From Dermatophagoides farinae (lineage: Eukaryota; Arthropoda; Arachnida; Sarcoptiformes; Pyroglyphidae), in assembly GCF_024713945.1 (NCBI RefSeq), contig NC_134681.1:682001-746000 (forward strand): a DNA stretch of 64,000 bases, in the 5' to 3' direction. Under the pieces are notes generated by a model. That model was not told where the DNA came from and did no database searches. It worked only from the letters and a program-made list of their open reading frames with translations. Below, piece by piece: positions 1 to 11,765 of the stretch. Positions within the stretch are counted from its first letter, which is position 1. Every line of letters starts with the position of its first letter. A program made the translations under genes and the position numbers.

Positions 1-1075
1 TTTTCTTCTGATCTATTTTACCACTTTGTTTAACGGCATGAATAATAAATATGAAACCAGCGGCAATAGCACAATCTGTGAAAAGAATTTAAACATTAAT
101 ACATTAGGATTCAATTGAATTAATTTAAAAATTTACTGATGACAAAGATGATATAAGTCTCGATAATGAATTGTCCACCGCTTCCATTATGTATGTATGA
201 TATTCCATTCGCTGAACGATGCATCAATGGTGGTCCACGAATATGGCTCCACATTTGACCAGAAGTCATACCAAAAACAATAGCCAAAGCGGTTACTGAC
301 CAGGAAGTTTTGTTACCAAGAAAATCGAGATTATTTCGGCGAACATAAAGAATGATAGAAAACAAACTGAAAAATATAACCAATAGAAATGAAGCAGTAT
401 AATTGGGCGGACGAACTACACGAATCGAGATGGAAGTTTTTTCGGCAATCCAACGAGCAATAGTTTCGGCAGAGAAACCAATTCGTTGAATGTCCATTTG
501 ATCAGCATGTTTGATTAATAATGTGTTTGCTTTCATTTGTCGTTCACTAAACAATAAAAACACCGGGGCTGAATTGATTTTAAGTTGTTGAAAGATTTCA
601 GACCCTTCATCATAATCAACAAAACCGAAAAATAGGCTTGGATTGAACAAAGATGAATAACGCCAACTATTGGCTACAATGGAAAATTCATCGGCAGCCG
701 AACGACATACAGAACATTGTCGTCCCGGTGATAATGCAGTCATCATGACAACGAATGTATAATTACGAATCGGTTGACCATGTTGTTTTGATCCAATGAA
801 TGTACGAAATTTTTCCGGATTCAAGCGTATCATTGGCCGTTTGAAGGACATTTGAATTAATTTTTCGCTTCTTTCCTCTAAAGGCATATGAGGCGACTGA
901 AATAATAATAATTAAGATAAATTAATTGGTTTGAAATATTAAATGATTTTAAAATTACTTCTTTCTTTTTGGCATTGGCATTGATTATTGGTATTAGCCA
1001 AATCATTGCCAAACACAAAAGAATCATGTGGCAGGACATTCTGGAATGATGATATAGAATTCTTGGCTGTATCAT
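1..1075 (-). CDS. MAGT1: Oligosaccharyltransferase OST3/OST6 subunit (MAGT1/TUSC3 family), 3' end off window
   Basis: Accessory thioredoxin-like subunit of the ER oligosaccharyltransferase, which helps N-glycosylation of cysteine-containing sites; MAGT1 is also linked to Mg2+ transport. Exons on the minus strand are 1075..959, 896..137 and 75..1 (open at the edge). The 61-62 nt introns are GT-AG and keep frame, giving KKKE-SPHMPL and YIIFVI-NCAIAAG. Exon 1 encodes a signal peptide around MILLCLAMIWLIPIINA. The lumenal domain carries a CSVC (CxxC) redox motif at about residues 100-103, followed by membrane segments typical of the family. I chose the ATG at 1075 for its A-rich context (ACAAAAATG); an in-frame ATG at 1105 and later Mets are alternatives. 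It diverges from COQ3. The last transmembrane part lies outside the window. Family assignment is firm; MAGT1 versus TUSC3 orthology is not resolved. Confidence 0.92.
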
Positions 1076-1525
1076 TTTTGTACACGGAATCATCGGAGTT
1101 CTCAATATTATACAGGCAATATTTTAATAATCCAATATTTTGATGAATAAAATACTTTATTGTATCAAGAATCGGATTTTCTAATTTATAAGATGAATTA
1201 ATGAATTTTTTTTTTTTGATGATAATAACCCGGCTTTTCGTTCTTTGGTAGATATATTCCGTTCACGTGGAACCACAACAAACATTCAATCACCACCACT
1301 AAAATTATCGCCGAGAGTTAAAGACAGCTCATCAATGTAACTATTATTGTTGTCTGCATTATAATTTGCCCGTATCTATTTCGACAGCAATGAATACACT
1401 CAACCGTTCCTAACTTTTGTGTGTGTATGATAAACACTCAACATATATGCATGTGTGATATTTTGTTTTTTGATTTCAAAAACTGAATCTTTTCTGTATG
1501 TTTTAAAAAAATATTCAATAAGAAA
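1076..1525. promoter_or_regulatory. Divergent promoter region between the OST3/6 gene and COQ3
   Basis: About 450 bp separates the two divergent start codons, so both promoters should lie here. It contains a canonical E-box, CACGTG, at 1264-1269, roughly midway. No clear TATA box was seen for either gene, as expected for housekeeping genes. The role of the E-box is inferred only. Confidence 0.5.
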
Positions 1526-2520
1526 ATGACCATTAAATTATCATTTTGTCGTCGTACATTTTTAATGCGAAAATTTCATTTGCAATTGTCAAAACCGAAC
1601 CAATTGAAACATTCAAAGCGTATGATTGCCACAACAATGGTCAACGAACAAAATTCAAAAATTCACAACGATGTTTCTCAACTATCATTCAAAAGTATCG
1701 ACTCTAATGAATTGGAAAAGTTTCGAAAATTCTCACCAAAATGGTGGAAAGGTGATGAACTTTTGGCATTACGAAATTTGAATCAATTACGTGTGCCTTT
1801 TATTGTCGATGCTCTTCAATCTCGTTTAAATGATAATTATGATAAAGTAACACGTTGTTCACAATTTCCATTGAAAGATTCAAAATTGTTGGATATTGGT
1901 TGTGGTGGAGGCATACTTGCCGAATCCTTAGCTCGTTTAGGTGGCAATATATATGGTATTGATCCGGTCAAAGAGAATGTTGTTGTTGCCAAAAATCATG
2001 CACGTATTTCATTTGCCAACACCGAAACCATGATCCATTATGAATCATCGACAATAGAAGAATTCAGCACCATTGCTGAGAATCAAAATTCATTTGATGC
2101 TGTAATTGCAAGTGAAGTACTTGAACATGTTGATGATATCAAAAGCTTTTTACAAAGTTCCATCAATTGTATCCGTCCCGGTGGTTTTCTAGTTATCACA
2201 ACAATCAATCAAACATTGTTATCATATTTTGGAGCAATTCTTATTTCCGAGTATATTCTTGGATTATTGCCACGAGGAACACATGAATATTCGAAATTTA
2301 TTCCACCGGCAGCATTAAGTTTGATATTGAAAGAGGATTGTAAGTTTTTTTTATTAATTTTTAAAAAGCATTTCTTAAAACAAATGGTTTTCCTCATTCA
2401 TATCTAGATGGTTGCGATGTTGCCAAAATTCATGGAATGTTTTTCAATCCAATTACCTATCAATGGAGCTGGTCACAGGATCAATCTGTTTCGTATGCAT
2501 TATTGGCTATAAAACGTTAA
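1526..2520 (+). CDS. COQ3: COQ3, mitochondrial polyprenyl-dihydroxybenzoate O-methyltransferase
   Basis: SAM-dependent O-methyltransferase that performs both O-methylations of ubiquinone biosynthesis on the matrix side of the inner mitochondrial membrane. Exons are 1526..2339 and 2408..2520, with a 68-nt GT-AG intron that joins frame as KEDY-GCDVAK; the protein is 308 aa. The UbiG/Coq3 signatures are present: KWWKGDELLALRNLNQLRV near residues 72-90, SAM motif I LLDIGCGGG at 121-129, then EVLEHVDD and RPGGFLVITTINQT. The C-terminus HGMFFNPITYQWSW matches the family end. The N-terminal 35 residues are Arg/Lys-rich without acidic residues, as in a mitochondrial presequence, which supports the first ATG. 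A poly(A) signal AATAAA lies at 2816-2821. Confidence 0.95.
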
Positions 2521-3043
2521 TGGCTAACTGGTTGACATTTAATAGAATCAACGTGATATTTTCATTGATGTAACGGATTTACTTATCCTTGATCATCATC
2601 ATCATCATTTCCATTATGATTCTGTTCACTTTACACACAAACACAAACACACTCGATCAATCATCGACAATACATTTTTAGAAACACAATTCATTGATTG
2701 ATTTTGTACATGTTCCTAAGCATTGTTCAAGGGATTTCATTTTTTCATGTTTGTTCCGTTTTTTTTCTGTTTAATCTTTTTTTAGCAAAAGATTTTTTTT
2801 TTTTTTTGATAAAATAATAAATTTCTATACAATTTGAAAGATTGATCCATTTTTTTCGCCATTTATCTATTGTTTGTTTGTTTGTTTTTTCATTTACGTG
2901 ACTCGGAAGCTATTCATTCGAATGATGATAATAATGGTGATGATGATGATGATGATGATACAATTAGATGCTACATCAGGTAGTTTGAATTAAAACTATT
3001 GTTCAGTCTTTGATTCATGATGGAAAAATTTTTTTTTCTCGAC
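2521..3043. other. Intergenic, COQ3 3' UTR and low-complexity DNA
   Basis: Holds the COQ3 3' UTR with its likely poly(A) signal at 2816-2821, T-rich runs and an ATG microsatellite near 2935-2960. No coding signal was seen. Confidence 0.6.
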
Positions 3044-3050
3044 TATAAAA
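3044..3050 (+). promoter_or_regulatory. TATA box of the charged-repeat protein gene
   Basis: A perfect TATAAAA stands about 158 nt upstream of the start codon at 3202, with candidate initiator sequence (ATTCATTC) some 25-30 nt downstream. TATA promoters typically mark regulated or tissue-specific genes, which fits a secreted product. Usage is inferred. Confidence 0.55.
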
Positions 3051-3201
3051 GCAACCGATTATTCCATTCGGTGGATTCATTCAAAACGAAATTCTAAAAT
3101 AGCATCTGCACTTCAACATATTCAACAAAGCAAAACTATTTGATTCGTGGTGAAATTTTTATTATTCAGATTGGTTTTCTACTGAAAAACCGATTGTCTC
3201 A

Positions 3202-3561
3202 ATGAAGAATACAAAAAAGGTTTGTATGTAATATGTTCACATCTGATTAATTTTAAATATATTGATTTCATTTTAGGTTTCAATTTTCGTTTTTATTTCG
3301 TGTTTAAATTTTTTGTTCGTCACAAGTGACATTTTGTTGCTTGAACGTTATCCGGATCAACGACAAATTGAACATCGCGATTATGATAAACGTTTTGATG
3401 ATGATTTTGAACAAAATGAATTTTGGTCATCCATACGTCGTCAAAATGATGATGTACTAAGAAGACAAAATTTCGATAGTGAAGATCGTCAAATCAGAAG
3501 TGTTGATGATTTTGAACGTCAAATCGATGATGATCGACGATTTGATGGCCAAATAGAATAA
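3202..3561 (+). CDS. Secreted Arg/Asp-rich repeat protein, N-terminal part ending at a premature-looking stop
   Basis: Exons are 3202..3219 (six codons, MKNTKK) and 3277..3561, with a 57-nt GT-AG intron in phase 0. Translation gives a classical signal peptide (KVSIFVFISCLNFLFVTSD) followed by a very hydrophilic chain rich in Asp, Arg, Gln and Phe (FDD, RRQN, FERQ). It stops at TAA 3559-3561 after 100 aa. The same reading frame reopens nine bases later and runs to 4260 with the same composition, so this is probably only the front of one longer product. I do not recognise a family. The TATA box at 3044, the signal peptide and the intron argue for a real, secreted gene product. Confidence 0.6.
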
Positions 3562-3563
3562 AT

Positions 3564-3613
3564 AAACATTTTGATGAGCAAAGAATTGAAACATTTTGAT
3601 GAGCAAAGAATTG
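3564..3613 (+). repeat. 25-bp tandem duplication inside the charged-repeat gene
   Basis: Two perfect adjacent copies of a 25-nt unit (3564-3588 and 3589-3613; it contains TTTTGATGAGCAAAGAATTG) sit directly after the TAA at 3559. The unit length is not a multiple of three, so the duplication shifts the frame within a repeat-coding region. Only the second copy is read in the HFDEQRIE register of the flanking coding pattern. Confidence 0.9.
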
Positions 3614-4260
3614 AACGTTCTGATCGATTTGATGACTATCGAGAACTAATTGAAGAACGATTTGATCAACGGAGAGTTGAACGCTCTGATCGATTTGATG
3701 ACCGTCGCGAACGTCTTGAAGAGAAATTCGATGAAAACCGTCGCGAACGTTATGATCGATTTGATGACCGTGAAGAACGTTTTGATCGAGAAGAAATTCG
3801 AGAACAATGGCAATACCGTAATAGAGATGATAACCGAATGGATGAACGACGAGAACGATTGGACACCGATAGACGAAGAGAAACGGAATCAAATGATCGT
3901 CGATCCGATGATCGAATTGATATGGACAGACGTAACGATGAACGATCAAATGAATTTAGCCGTGACAATGAACATCTACACGACAATGAACGTTGTGAAC
4001 GTAGTGATAATGATGAATTATGGACTATTGAATCAAGATTCAATCGACGTGAAAATGAAGAGATGACCAATTCGGAACGACGTCAAGAACAACGTCGTGA
4101 AAATCATATTAATCATTTGTCACAATATTGGCGTATGGATCAATTTTTCAAACCAGATTCAACCAATCTGGCAACAAATTTATTGACCAATTCAGTACCA
4201 ATTCTTTTGGCATTCTTAGCAACGTACAAATTTTTCAATGACAAAAAGTCATTCATTTAA
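3571..4260 (+). CDS. Distal part of the charged-repeat protein (open frame downstream of the stop)
   Basis: A 690-nt frame collinear and in phase with 3277-3561. It encodes imperfect repeats of the type RSDRFDDRRE-LEEKFDENRR, an extremely charged and probably extended or helical chain. It ends in a non-repetitive tail with a hydrophobic stretch, NLLTNSVPILLAFLATYKFF, that could be a membrane anchor or GPI-type signal. The intact length and conserved repeat register argue against long-standing decay. How it is expressed is unclear: readthrough, an unrecognised intron removing the TAA, an assembly error or a recent null allele are all possible. The first ATG at 3571 lies in the duplication, so independent initiation is doubtful. 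Confidence 0.5.
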   Translation: MMSKELKHFDEQRIERSDRFDDYRELIEERFDQRRVERSDRFDDRRERLEEKFDENRRERYDRFDDREERFDREEIREQWQYRNRDDNRMDERRERLDTDRRRETESNDRRSDDRIDMDRRNDERSNEFSRDNEHLHDNERCERSDNDELWTIESRFNRRENEEMTNSERRQEQRRENHINHLSQYWRMDQFFKPDSTNLATNLLTNSVPILLAFLATYKFFNDKKSFI

Positions 4261-5029
4261 TTTATCCACACATGAATGAATTGATCTCATGAGAAACAAA
4301 AAACAAAATGCAAATCATATATAGCTAGTCATAATCATAATGATGATGATGATGATGATGATGATAAAACAAATTCCATAATCTCATAACATTTTTCATA
4401 ATACGAATAATTTATCATGTTTTGTCTAGTTGCGTTTTTTTTTTGCGCATATTGTAGTAAATTCCAGAATTTGAATCAGTTTAACAGTTAAAAATGTTAT
4501 ATAATCATCATCATCAATCATCACACAAACACACATACATACACACACACACACGTTGAAATAATTCAAAGACAAAGTGAAATTTTAAAATTAAAATTTT
4601 CATAACCATTATTAAAGAATGAAAAGAAAAAAAATTTATTATCATCAATTTGAACTGTGTAACCGATATAAAATACAGCAAGCAGTAGCAGCAGCAGTAG
4701 CAGCAGCAGTAGCAGCAGCAGTAGCAGCAGTGATTGGCTTTTCCAAATTTGATTGATGTTTTTTTTTCATGTGTCTGAATAAAAACACGACAAAAGATGT
4801 TGAAAATTTAAAAAAAAAATGATATATTTCGAATATAAATGAATTATTGATTGGCTAAAATCGATAAAAATGTGACTAATAAAATTGAAATTGATATTTT
4901 TAAGTTAAAATATATTGGAATGACATTGTGTTTAAAGGTATTCATTTGTGTGTGTGTGTGTGTATAAAGATGTGAATGTAATACAATCGCAATAGTGATA
5001 ATAAGTTATTATATAATCATCATCAAAAC
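4261..5029. other. Intergenic between convergent genes, with an AGC-type minisatellite
   Basis: Contains 3' UTR sequence for both convergent neighbours, an ATG microsatellite near 4340-4365, CA and GT runs, and a clean AGC-rich tandem array at about 4676-4731. No coding potential was seen. Confidence 0.6.
4676..4731. repeat. 12-bp minisatellite AGCAGCAGCAGT
   Basis: About four near-perfect copies of the 12-mer AGCAGCAGCAGT. It differs from the ATG/ATC repeats that dominate the window by its higher-order AGC-AGC-AGC-AGT period. Confidence 0.85.
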
Positions 5030-8000
5030 TTATGAATAAATGTTTTTATTATTCATTTCTTGATAACTATTCATTGGCATGAATGGTAATCCATTACCGG
5101 TTTGTATAATCAGATGTCTTGCTGGATTCATATCGCTTACTTTACGAATTGGTCTAGTATTACCATAGCAACATATTACATATTTAATTTCACGTAATAA
5201 TTCAATACAGATGTGTTCCTACATATATATGTGCGGGTTAGATGAAATCAATTAATTTAATAAAAAAAAACAAATCTTTGAATCTACAGACATACCCTTT
5301 CTGAACGTGGAATATTCTCCATTTTCCAGATAAATTCACCGATACAAATAATAATTGCTATGATAGAACCGGCAGCCAAGACGACAAATACACCACCAAC
5401 ATTAGCCAAACCTAATTCACTAGCTGAAACGGATACTTTTTGTGTTTCTTTTTTGCCACCACATTTACCTTTACCGGACCACCAGCGATTTTTGAGCATA
5501 TGTAATTTTCCCTCTTCTTGTAGTTTAAGAATGGCATCCGAAATAATCGAACGATATTGAGAATCAGGAGGCGTTGCTATACCATAACCTTTTGAATCGA
5601 GCAATGAACCAACTTGATAAAGATCGCATTTTCTTTCGACAATATATTCAATACTAGTCGATTCCATTAGATAGGCATAATCACCTTTTTCAACACGATC
5701 AACACCTTTTTTGTTCGATTCAACAAACACACTTGGTCGATATGATTCCATGAATGACCACATACGTGCATAAGTTGAAAAATTTGAATTACGAAAAAAA
5801 GCTTCAGTAGAGCCCGATTTAAGGCAACCATATGGAATTTTTGTTTGTTTAGAAAGATCTTCGGCCGATTCAATTGGATTAACCATACGTTCGACGGTAA
5901 GAAAAGCAGCCAGATTAGCAGTGTATGATGAGACTAGAATAAGAATAAAAAACCACCAGCTTGCAGCTAAAACTCTTGTTGATAATGAACGTGGCATTAT
6001 GTCACATCCTTGCTGCATTAGGCAACCGATTGTAAACCAAAGTGTATTTTTCATTGAAAAATTATTTTTCAATTCATGTGGATCTTTAACACATGGATGT
6101 GGATTAACCCATTCGTATGGAGAGAATCGTGCGACAAAAAATAAAAATAATGTAACGCCAAGAAATGATGTGATTAGATACACCCATACATCCATGGCCA
6201 ATGGTGACATGAATGAAAATAATTTCGGTGGATCTTTTTTATGACGTTTGTATAGTATACCAATACCTAAGCTCATGAAAGGCATAGTAAAATCAACGGC
6301 CGCTTCACGTTCATATGTTATGGTCAAATCAGCAACGGCAATATCGGCTTTCTATAAACGGTAGAATAGAATTAAATTGAATATATAGTAGAATACTTTA
6401 ATATCGAAGAAAAAAAACACCTACCCCTTCAATTAATTCCTTAATCATTCCATTCCATTCACCACGTTCATTTCGTTTTCCATATACACCATCTTCAACT
6501 ACTTTAATAACATATTTGAATTCAAGAATCTGAGCAATTTCTTTTATAAGATCAACACAATAGCCTTCAAAACGATCATTTCCGGTTCGATTTTCATCTT
6601 CAGCTTCCATACAATATGGCTCACCAAGAATTGTAACCACGGTCAATGTTTTATTTTTCAAGGTATCTCGATAAATTTCTGTCATTGCTTTAGTATAATT
6701 ACTCATAAATGTGACCTTTTCTCCTGGTGTCCAATCACCAAACTATATATATAGTTATTATTTTCAAAAAAAAAGAAAATAAATATCAATTAATGTCAAT
6801 CAATCAATCAAGAAATCAAATCTATAATGTGGCCACAAAATTACGTGTTTCAATCCTTCACGGGTCAATTCAAGTAGCAATAATTTGAAATCGATCCTGG
6901 AACCGGTTTCATCAAATTTGATCGGACCAGTGAAGCCATTTATTTCAATCTATATTCAATGCAAATGAAAAAAAAATTCATTAAAAAAACATGAAACGTC
7001 ATGAAATTTTTTTTCATACAAACATTTCGCATATAATTTGATATTGTTGAACCAAAACGCCATGGTTTTTCTTTTTCGCAGCTTACATCATCTTGTTGAA
7101 AATTTTGATGGATTGTGGCACCATTTTTTGCCATTTCAGACAAAGTTTGAGCGAATAAACGAACAGCATCGTAAACAAGTGTCGTTTCGGTCTGTTTGAA
7201 ATGGACATGTGTTTGTAGACAAAATAAACAAAAAAAAAAATTTACATAATTTAATCTCTATTCAGATTATTTGCATCAAATATATTGGAAGTAAAATTAT
7301 ATAAGTAAGTATATGATACAAAAGAACGAACGATGATGTCAATCATCATTCAAGATGACTATGTACGCAAATGTTTATTACTTACAGTAAAATTATGTGA
7401 TGAAACCTGTCAAAATAAAGAAAAAGCGGTCAGTAAATTTTTTTCATTTTTACAAATAAATTTCCTATATATTATTTTTCAATGAAACAAAACAAAAAAA
7501 AATAAATAAATAAATAATTACCATTCGAACCATAGAATCAAATGAATCACCACTATTCCAATTATAACGTGTATTACTATCACGTTGAAGTTTATTCAAA
7601 ATTTGTCCAAAATCTTTTGAATTCAAATCAACCAAACTGAAAGCAGAAATATTGGCGCCAACATATTGAAATTCTTCTAGATCTACTGTATGTAGATCTA
7701 ATGAAGTGAAAAAATAATTATGATAATCGGATAACATATCAACTTGTTGAGCATGTTTTAATACATTGTAAATATGTTCCTGAGGTACATCTACAATAAT
7801 ATTTTTTATGGCCAATTTATGTAGCTCTTTAAATGTTGTACGATATTCATCACTGCCAATAGGAAATTGTCGTACAACGATCCGTTTTTCACGTAATGAT
7901 GGATCTTTTAATATTTCTTGCATACGAACTAATGCTAAACATATTTATTTAAATATAAAACATAAATATATAAATATTTATATATCATTTAATTTTGTAT

Positions 8001-8849
8001 CATTGAATATTCATTTACCTTCATTTTCTTCATATAAAATGGCAAAACTTTTCCAATTTTTTAATTTAATCAAATCTCTGAATGCATTACCCAATGCTAA
8101 TGGATGTGGAAACAGATTTACTGAATGATTTGATGGTGGATCAAATTTAAAATCCCATCGCATTTCCATATGTGGTACATGTAATGCATCACATGTCGAT
8201 TGAACGTGTGCACTGGTCTCCACTGATTGTGGTCCAAATACAACGGCAACACCATCATGAAGTAAACTACAAACTTTTTATAATATAAAAGAATTAAAAT
8301 AATTTTTGTTTGGAATTAGAAAATTCTAAAATAATGATTTAAATTTATTTTTTACCTCTTTTAGAAGCTTGAAAGCTATCACAACGTTCCAATTTTTCAA
8401 TAACAGCTTCAAGCCTTGTATTGGGCAATATGGATTCATCGTTAATTTTTTCAATAGCATCACGGAATGCTAATTCAACAGATTCATCACCATTCTCGAA
8501 TAGTCCACCTAGATTAAATAATAATCAAATCAAATCATCATCACCATCATCATCATGATGCAAATGTAAACATTGTTTTTATTTTCATGAGTGCACAGCC
8601 AAAAATAAAAAAAAAATCCAATACAACAAGAGTGGATCTCTCTCTATATGGCTCAAGGGCAATATAAAAATACTATACTATACTATACTACTCACCTATT
8701 TTGACCAAATGTGGCAATGAACATTGAACCAGAGTGAATAAATTCCAAATGTAAAAAATAGATATTAAATAATCAAATGATGTAAAACGATGAAACGGTA
8801 ACAAAATGATTTCGTTAATTTTTCTTTCTTTACGAATATTCATCGTCAT
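5030..8849 (-). CDS. Kainate-type ionotropic glutamate receptor subunit, ten exons
   Basis: Ligand-gated cation channel subunit of glutamatergic synapses. Exons on the minus strand: 8849..8696, 8508..8356, 8273..8019, 7934..7522, 7406..7386, 7191..7024, 6949..6845, 6742..6425, 6351..5296, 5218..5030. All introns are GT-AG and 73-194 nt; the product is 943 aa, normal for the family. In order: signal peptide (ending near LVQC), amino-terminal domain beginning LVKIGGLFE, ligand-binding S1 with RFEGYCVDLIKEIA and the arthropod-type ADLTITYERE, M1 near residues 582-604, pore loop TIGCLMQQGCDI with Gln at the Q/R site (about 642), M3 with SYTANLAAFLT (671-681), S2, and M4 near 846-871. Unedited Gln predicts Ca2+ permeability. 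It resembles the arthropod KaiR1D/GluRII group more than vertebrate GRIK; the exact ortholog is not resolved. Confidence 0.93.
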
Positions 8850-10259
8850 TGTTGTTGTTGTTGTTCGATTGATGATTTTAGAAACAAAAAAAAGGAATCA
8901 ATCAACAGAATTCTGTGGATTATTGCTTGATGAACAAAAAAAAAATTAAGGCTAAATTATGTGGTATTGTGGCATTCGATCATAATAATAAATTTCATTT
9001 CATTTCATTTTTATATATTCAAAATCAAATTATTTGATTCAATTTTTTTTCAAATGATTAGTATAGCGATTATATTACACTAATGATGATAATATAGCAG
9101 CATACAGAAGCTCGGAAAGGAAAAACATTTTTTTTTTCATTGAAAAAAAAATACAAATGTAACAGACGAGTAAAGAAATGTGTAGAAAAAAAAATCAAAC
9201 ATATTCTTTTTAATGCAAACCATAGAATCGGAATACGGTGCTATGTATTGTATATGATGACTGCAAAATACAATCATTTGGGCCGAATAACAACAACATC
9301 ATCATCATCAACAATAATGCCGCAAAGAAAATTCCGTTCTGTCTTTTTTTTTCTTTTTTTTTTTATTCCATTTTCTTTTTTATTTTGTCTTGTCTTGTCT
9401 TTGTGTATATATTGTGAATAGTGTCGATCTTCGATCTTACTGCGTCTGTTTTATTTTTTATTTATTTATTTATTCTGCTCTTCATTATACTATTACAGAA
9501 TATTATACATTGCATCCAAAATATATAAAACCGTAGCATCATGTACATTGTGTTCCAGGACACTATAGTTGAATGGGTAAAAAAAAGTTGAAGAATTGAG
9601 TTTGCGTCAAAAAAATGGATCCAATTCCTGTAAAAAAAAATGTATGTTAGTGTTGAAAATGAACATCTTTTTGTAGTGAAAATTTTCTTCATTCATTTTT
9701 TCATTCCATTCTTCAATCTTTTATACTATGTAAGAAAAAAAAACTTGCTGCTGCTGTGTATATATATATATGCGTGTATGTTGTTGATGTTGATAGTGCT
9801 TAAGGTTCAAATAGTGTTAGTGGATCCTGGAATTCCGGCACTATCTCCACTGTATGTGTGTGTGTGTGTGTGTGTGGGTGTTTTTAAAAGAAATAAGTGA
9901 GTAAAAGACAATTTTTTTTTCTTTTCTATGATTATTATACTATCCTTAGTGTGATGACCGAATTGAATGGGGGGAAAAAAAAAATTTTTTTTTTTGTTCC
10001 CGGCAATTCCGATTGATGATATCGGTCTCAAAACAACCATTATTATCATTGAAAATAAAAGAAAACTAATAGAATAGAATAAGAATTTGGAAATTGTTGA
10101 AAATTATCAAAAATTTTTCATAAAGAAAAAATAGCAAAATTAATTTATTTAGGCCTTTGGAAATTGATGATGGTGTTATTTATTTATTTATTTATTAATT
10201 TAGAATAAAACACACTACCATGATGGCATTTGTGTTATAAAGGAACAAACAAAAGAAAA
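8850..10259. other. Intergenic upstream of the glutamate receptor
   Basis: AT-rich DNA with GTT, ATC and GT microsatellites and a TA-rich run near 9760-9775. It should contain the receptor promoter. Only chance short frames are present and no element was recognised. Confidence 0.5.
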
Positions 10260-10790
10260 TGTAATACAGTAATCAAATTAGTAATTGGATACTACGTATC
10301 CCTTGCAGATATTATTAAACAACGTAAAATTATGTTTGTTGATCATAAATTCCCATGGATTAATTAAATTGTGATGGATTTTCCGGTGGGTCGAGCAGTC
10401 AAACAGGATATGATTAGGTTCGTGGTAGCTGTGACCGCATTCACAAGCGGGAGTTGATTTAACATTAATTCGGGGAAGGTAACTCATGAAATGACCATCA
10501 CCTGTAATAAACTGTACGTTGTAGAAATTAGGCTTGAAGAATTTTGGGATTTGCGATTTTGGGAAAGTAGCTTTTGAAATTTTCGTTTACAATGATGGTG
10601 TTGTTATTCGAATTCAAAAACACACAAAAAGAATATCTACAATTGAGAGGTTTGTTGTGGTACAACGGTAACGATTGACAATATTGGTTTCGATATTCAG
10701 GAGAGTAAATCTCATTGATTTTCATGAATCTTTTTCTATCCAGACAAACCAACAACTAGACGATGCTTTTTTGAAATCGTCGAAAGACTC
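10260..10790 (-). pseudogene. Degenerate non-LTR retrotransposon 3' coding fragment
   Basis: On the minus strand, after correcting for a frame shift near 10530, the translation contains FITGDGHFMSYLPRINV followed by TPACECGHSYHEPNHILFDC. This is the cysteine/histidine-bearing tail seen after reverse transcriptase/RNase H in many non-LTR retrotransposons (pattern C-x-C ... H-x-x-x-D/E-C). Upstream sequence to about 10790 is broken by stops. No reverse transcriptase core, poly(A) tail or target-site duplication was seen. The family assignment rests on this motif alone. Confidence 0.5.
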
Positions 10791-10999
10791 TCATCGGAGA
10801 TTGCCATAATCGTAATAAGTTTTATATGGGAGTTCTTTGACATCTCTGGATGGGAACAAATAATATACCGTTCCATCCGGTTTTAGCTTATTTGATTTTT
10901 TGGGTTTTGGCCCAATTATACCCTTCGGTCCAATCTTTGAGTTCAATTAACGGTTCTGAATTATAAGTTTTGGATCCCGAAGCGTAACTTAACGACCAT

Positions 11000-11765
11000 G
11001 AGTTTATCATATCGTTGATGGTTTTGATGAATCTTGCAAACGGTAATCGTTCTCGTAAAGTTTGCTCATTTTTTATTGTTAAATTGAATGCTTCTAAAGC
11101 ATTATTTGTTGAAGGTCCGTGGATATATGCACCTTCATACCAATTTCAGTGTGATGATAGCCACTATAATGTAATTCACAAAATTGTTTTCATTTTTTTC
11201 CATTTTTCCCAGCATAACAAACTTGCTTTTTCGAAAACTTTTCGGTTTGATAGTATTTGTGTTGAATTTGTAATGAATCAATATCGTCCATAATTGAATT
11301 TCGGTTATACGAATCGACCAAATTTGAATGTTTGACCATGTTTTTTTCTGGCATGCGCCCAACACATGATTAAATTAAATCGTCTGAGAGGTTAAATTCC
11401 TCTTTGAATGCAGTTCGGATTTCATTCGATGCATCAGAGATCCAAAATTCAGGCTCTAAGCCTTTATTTTTGAGAGAATTAAACATGAATTTAAAACTTG
11501 CTTTTGATTCATTTGATTCATCTTTAAATTTAATTTTTTCGGAAATGCTCTTTCGGTAGTCGACAAATTTTTGATGGTTTCAATCCATACAGAACTGGAT
11601 TTAAGTAAAGCTGAAAAACTTTTAGCGTTTTCCGTGTCATTCCAAGAATTTGCTTCGGCCACACGTTCAAATTCGTCAAGGAATGTCTCAATAGATTCCG
11701 ATTCATCGTATCTATTTTGGTTTCACTAAAAATTGAACATGGAACAATGGTAGAAAACGAAATAA
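11000..11765 (-). pseudogene. Degenerate LTR-retrotransposon gag fragment
   Basis: The minus-strand translation reads DESESIETFLDEFERVAEAN, then a typical SWNDTENAKSFSALLK stretch, then, after shifts and stops, FWISDASNEIRTAFKEEFNL and a cysteine/histidine-rich tail (FCELHYSGYHHTE). This is the order of a Ty3/gypsy-type gag: capsid helix region, then nucleocapsid-like segment. Several stops and frame changes show it is dead. No pol was found next to it; the adjacent retroelement piece at 10260-10790 looks like a different class, so this is a composite of remnants. Confidence 0.5.

Noticed and set aside
9817-9838. Adjacent GGATCC and GGAATTCC words suggesting cloning-linker contamination
   Set aside because: Flanking sequence is ordinary host AT-rich DNA and there is no vector similarity; the sites are explained by chance.
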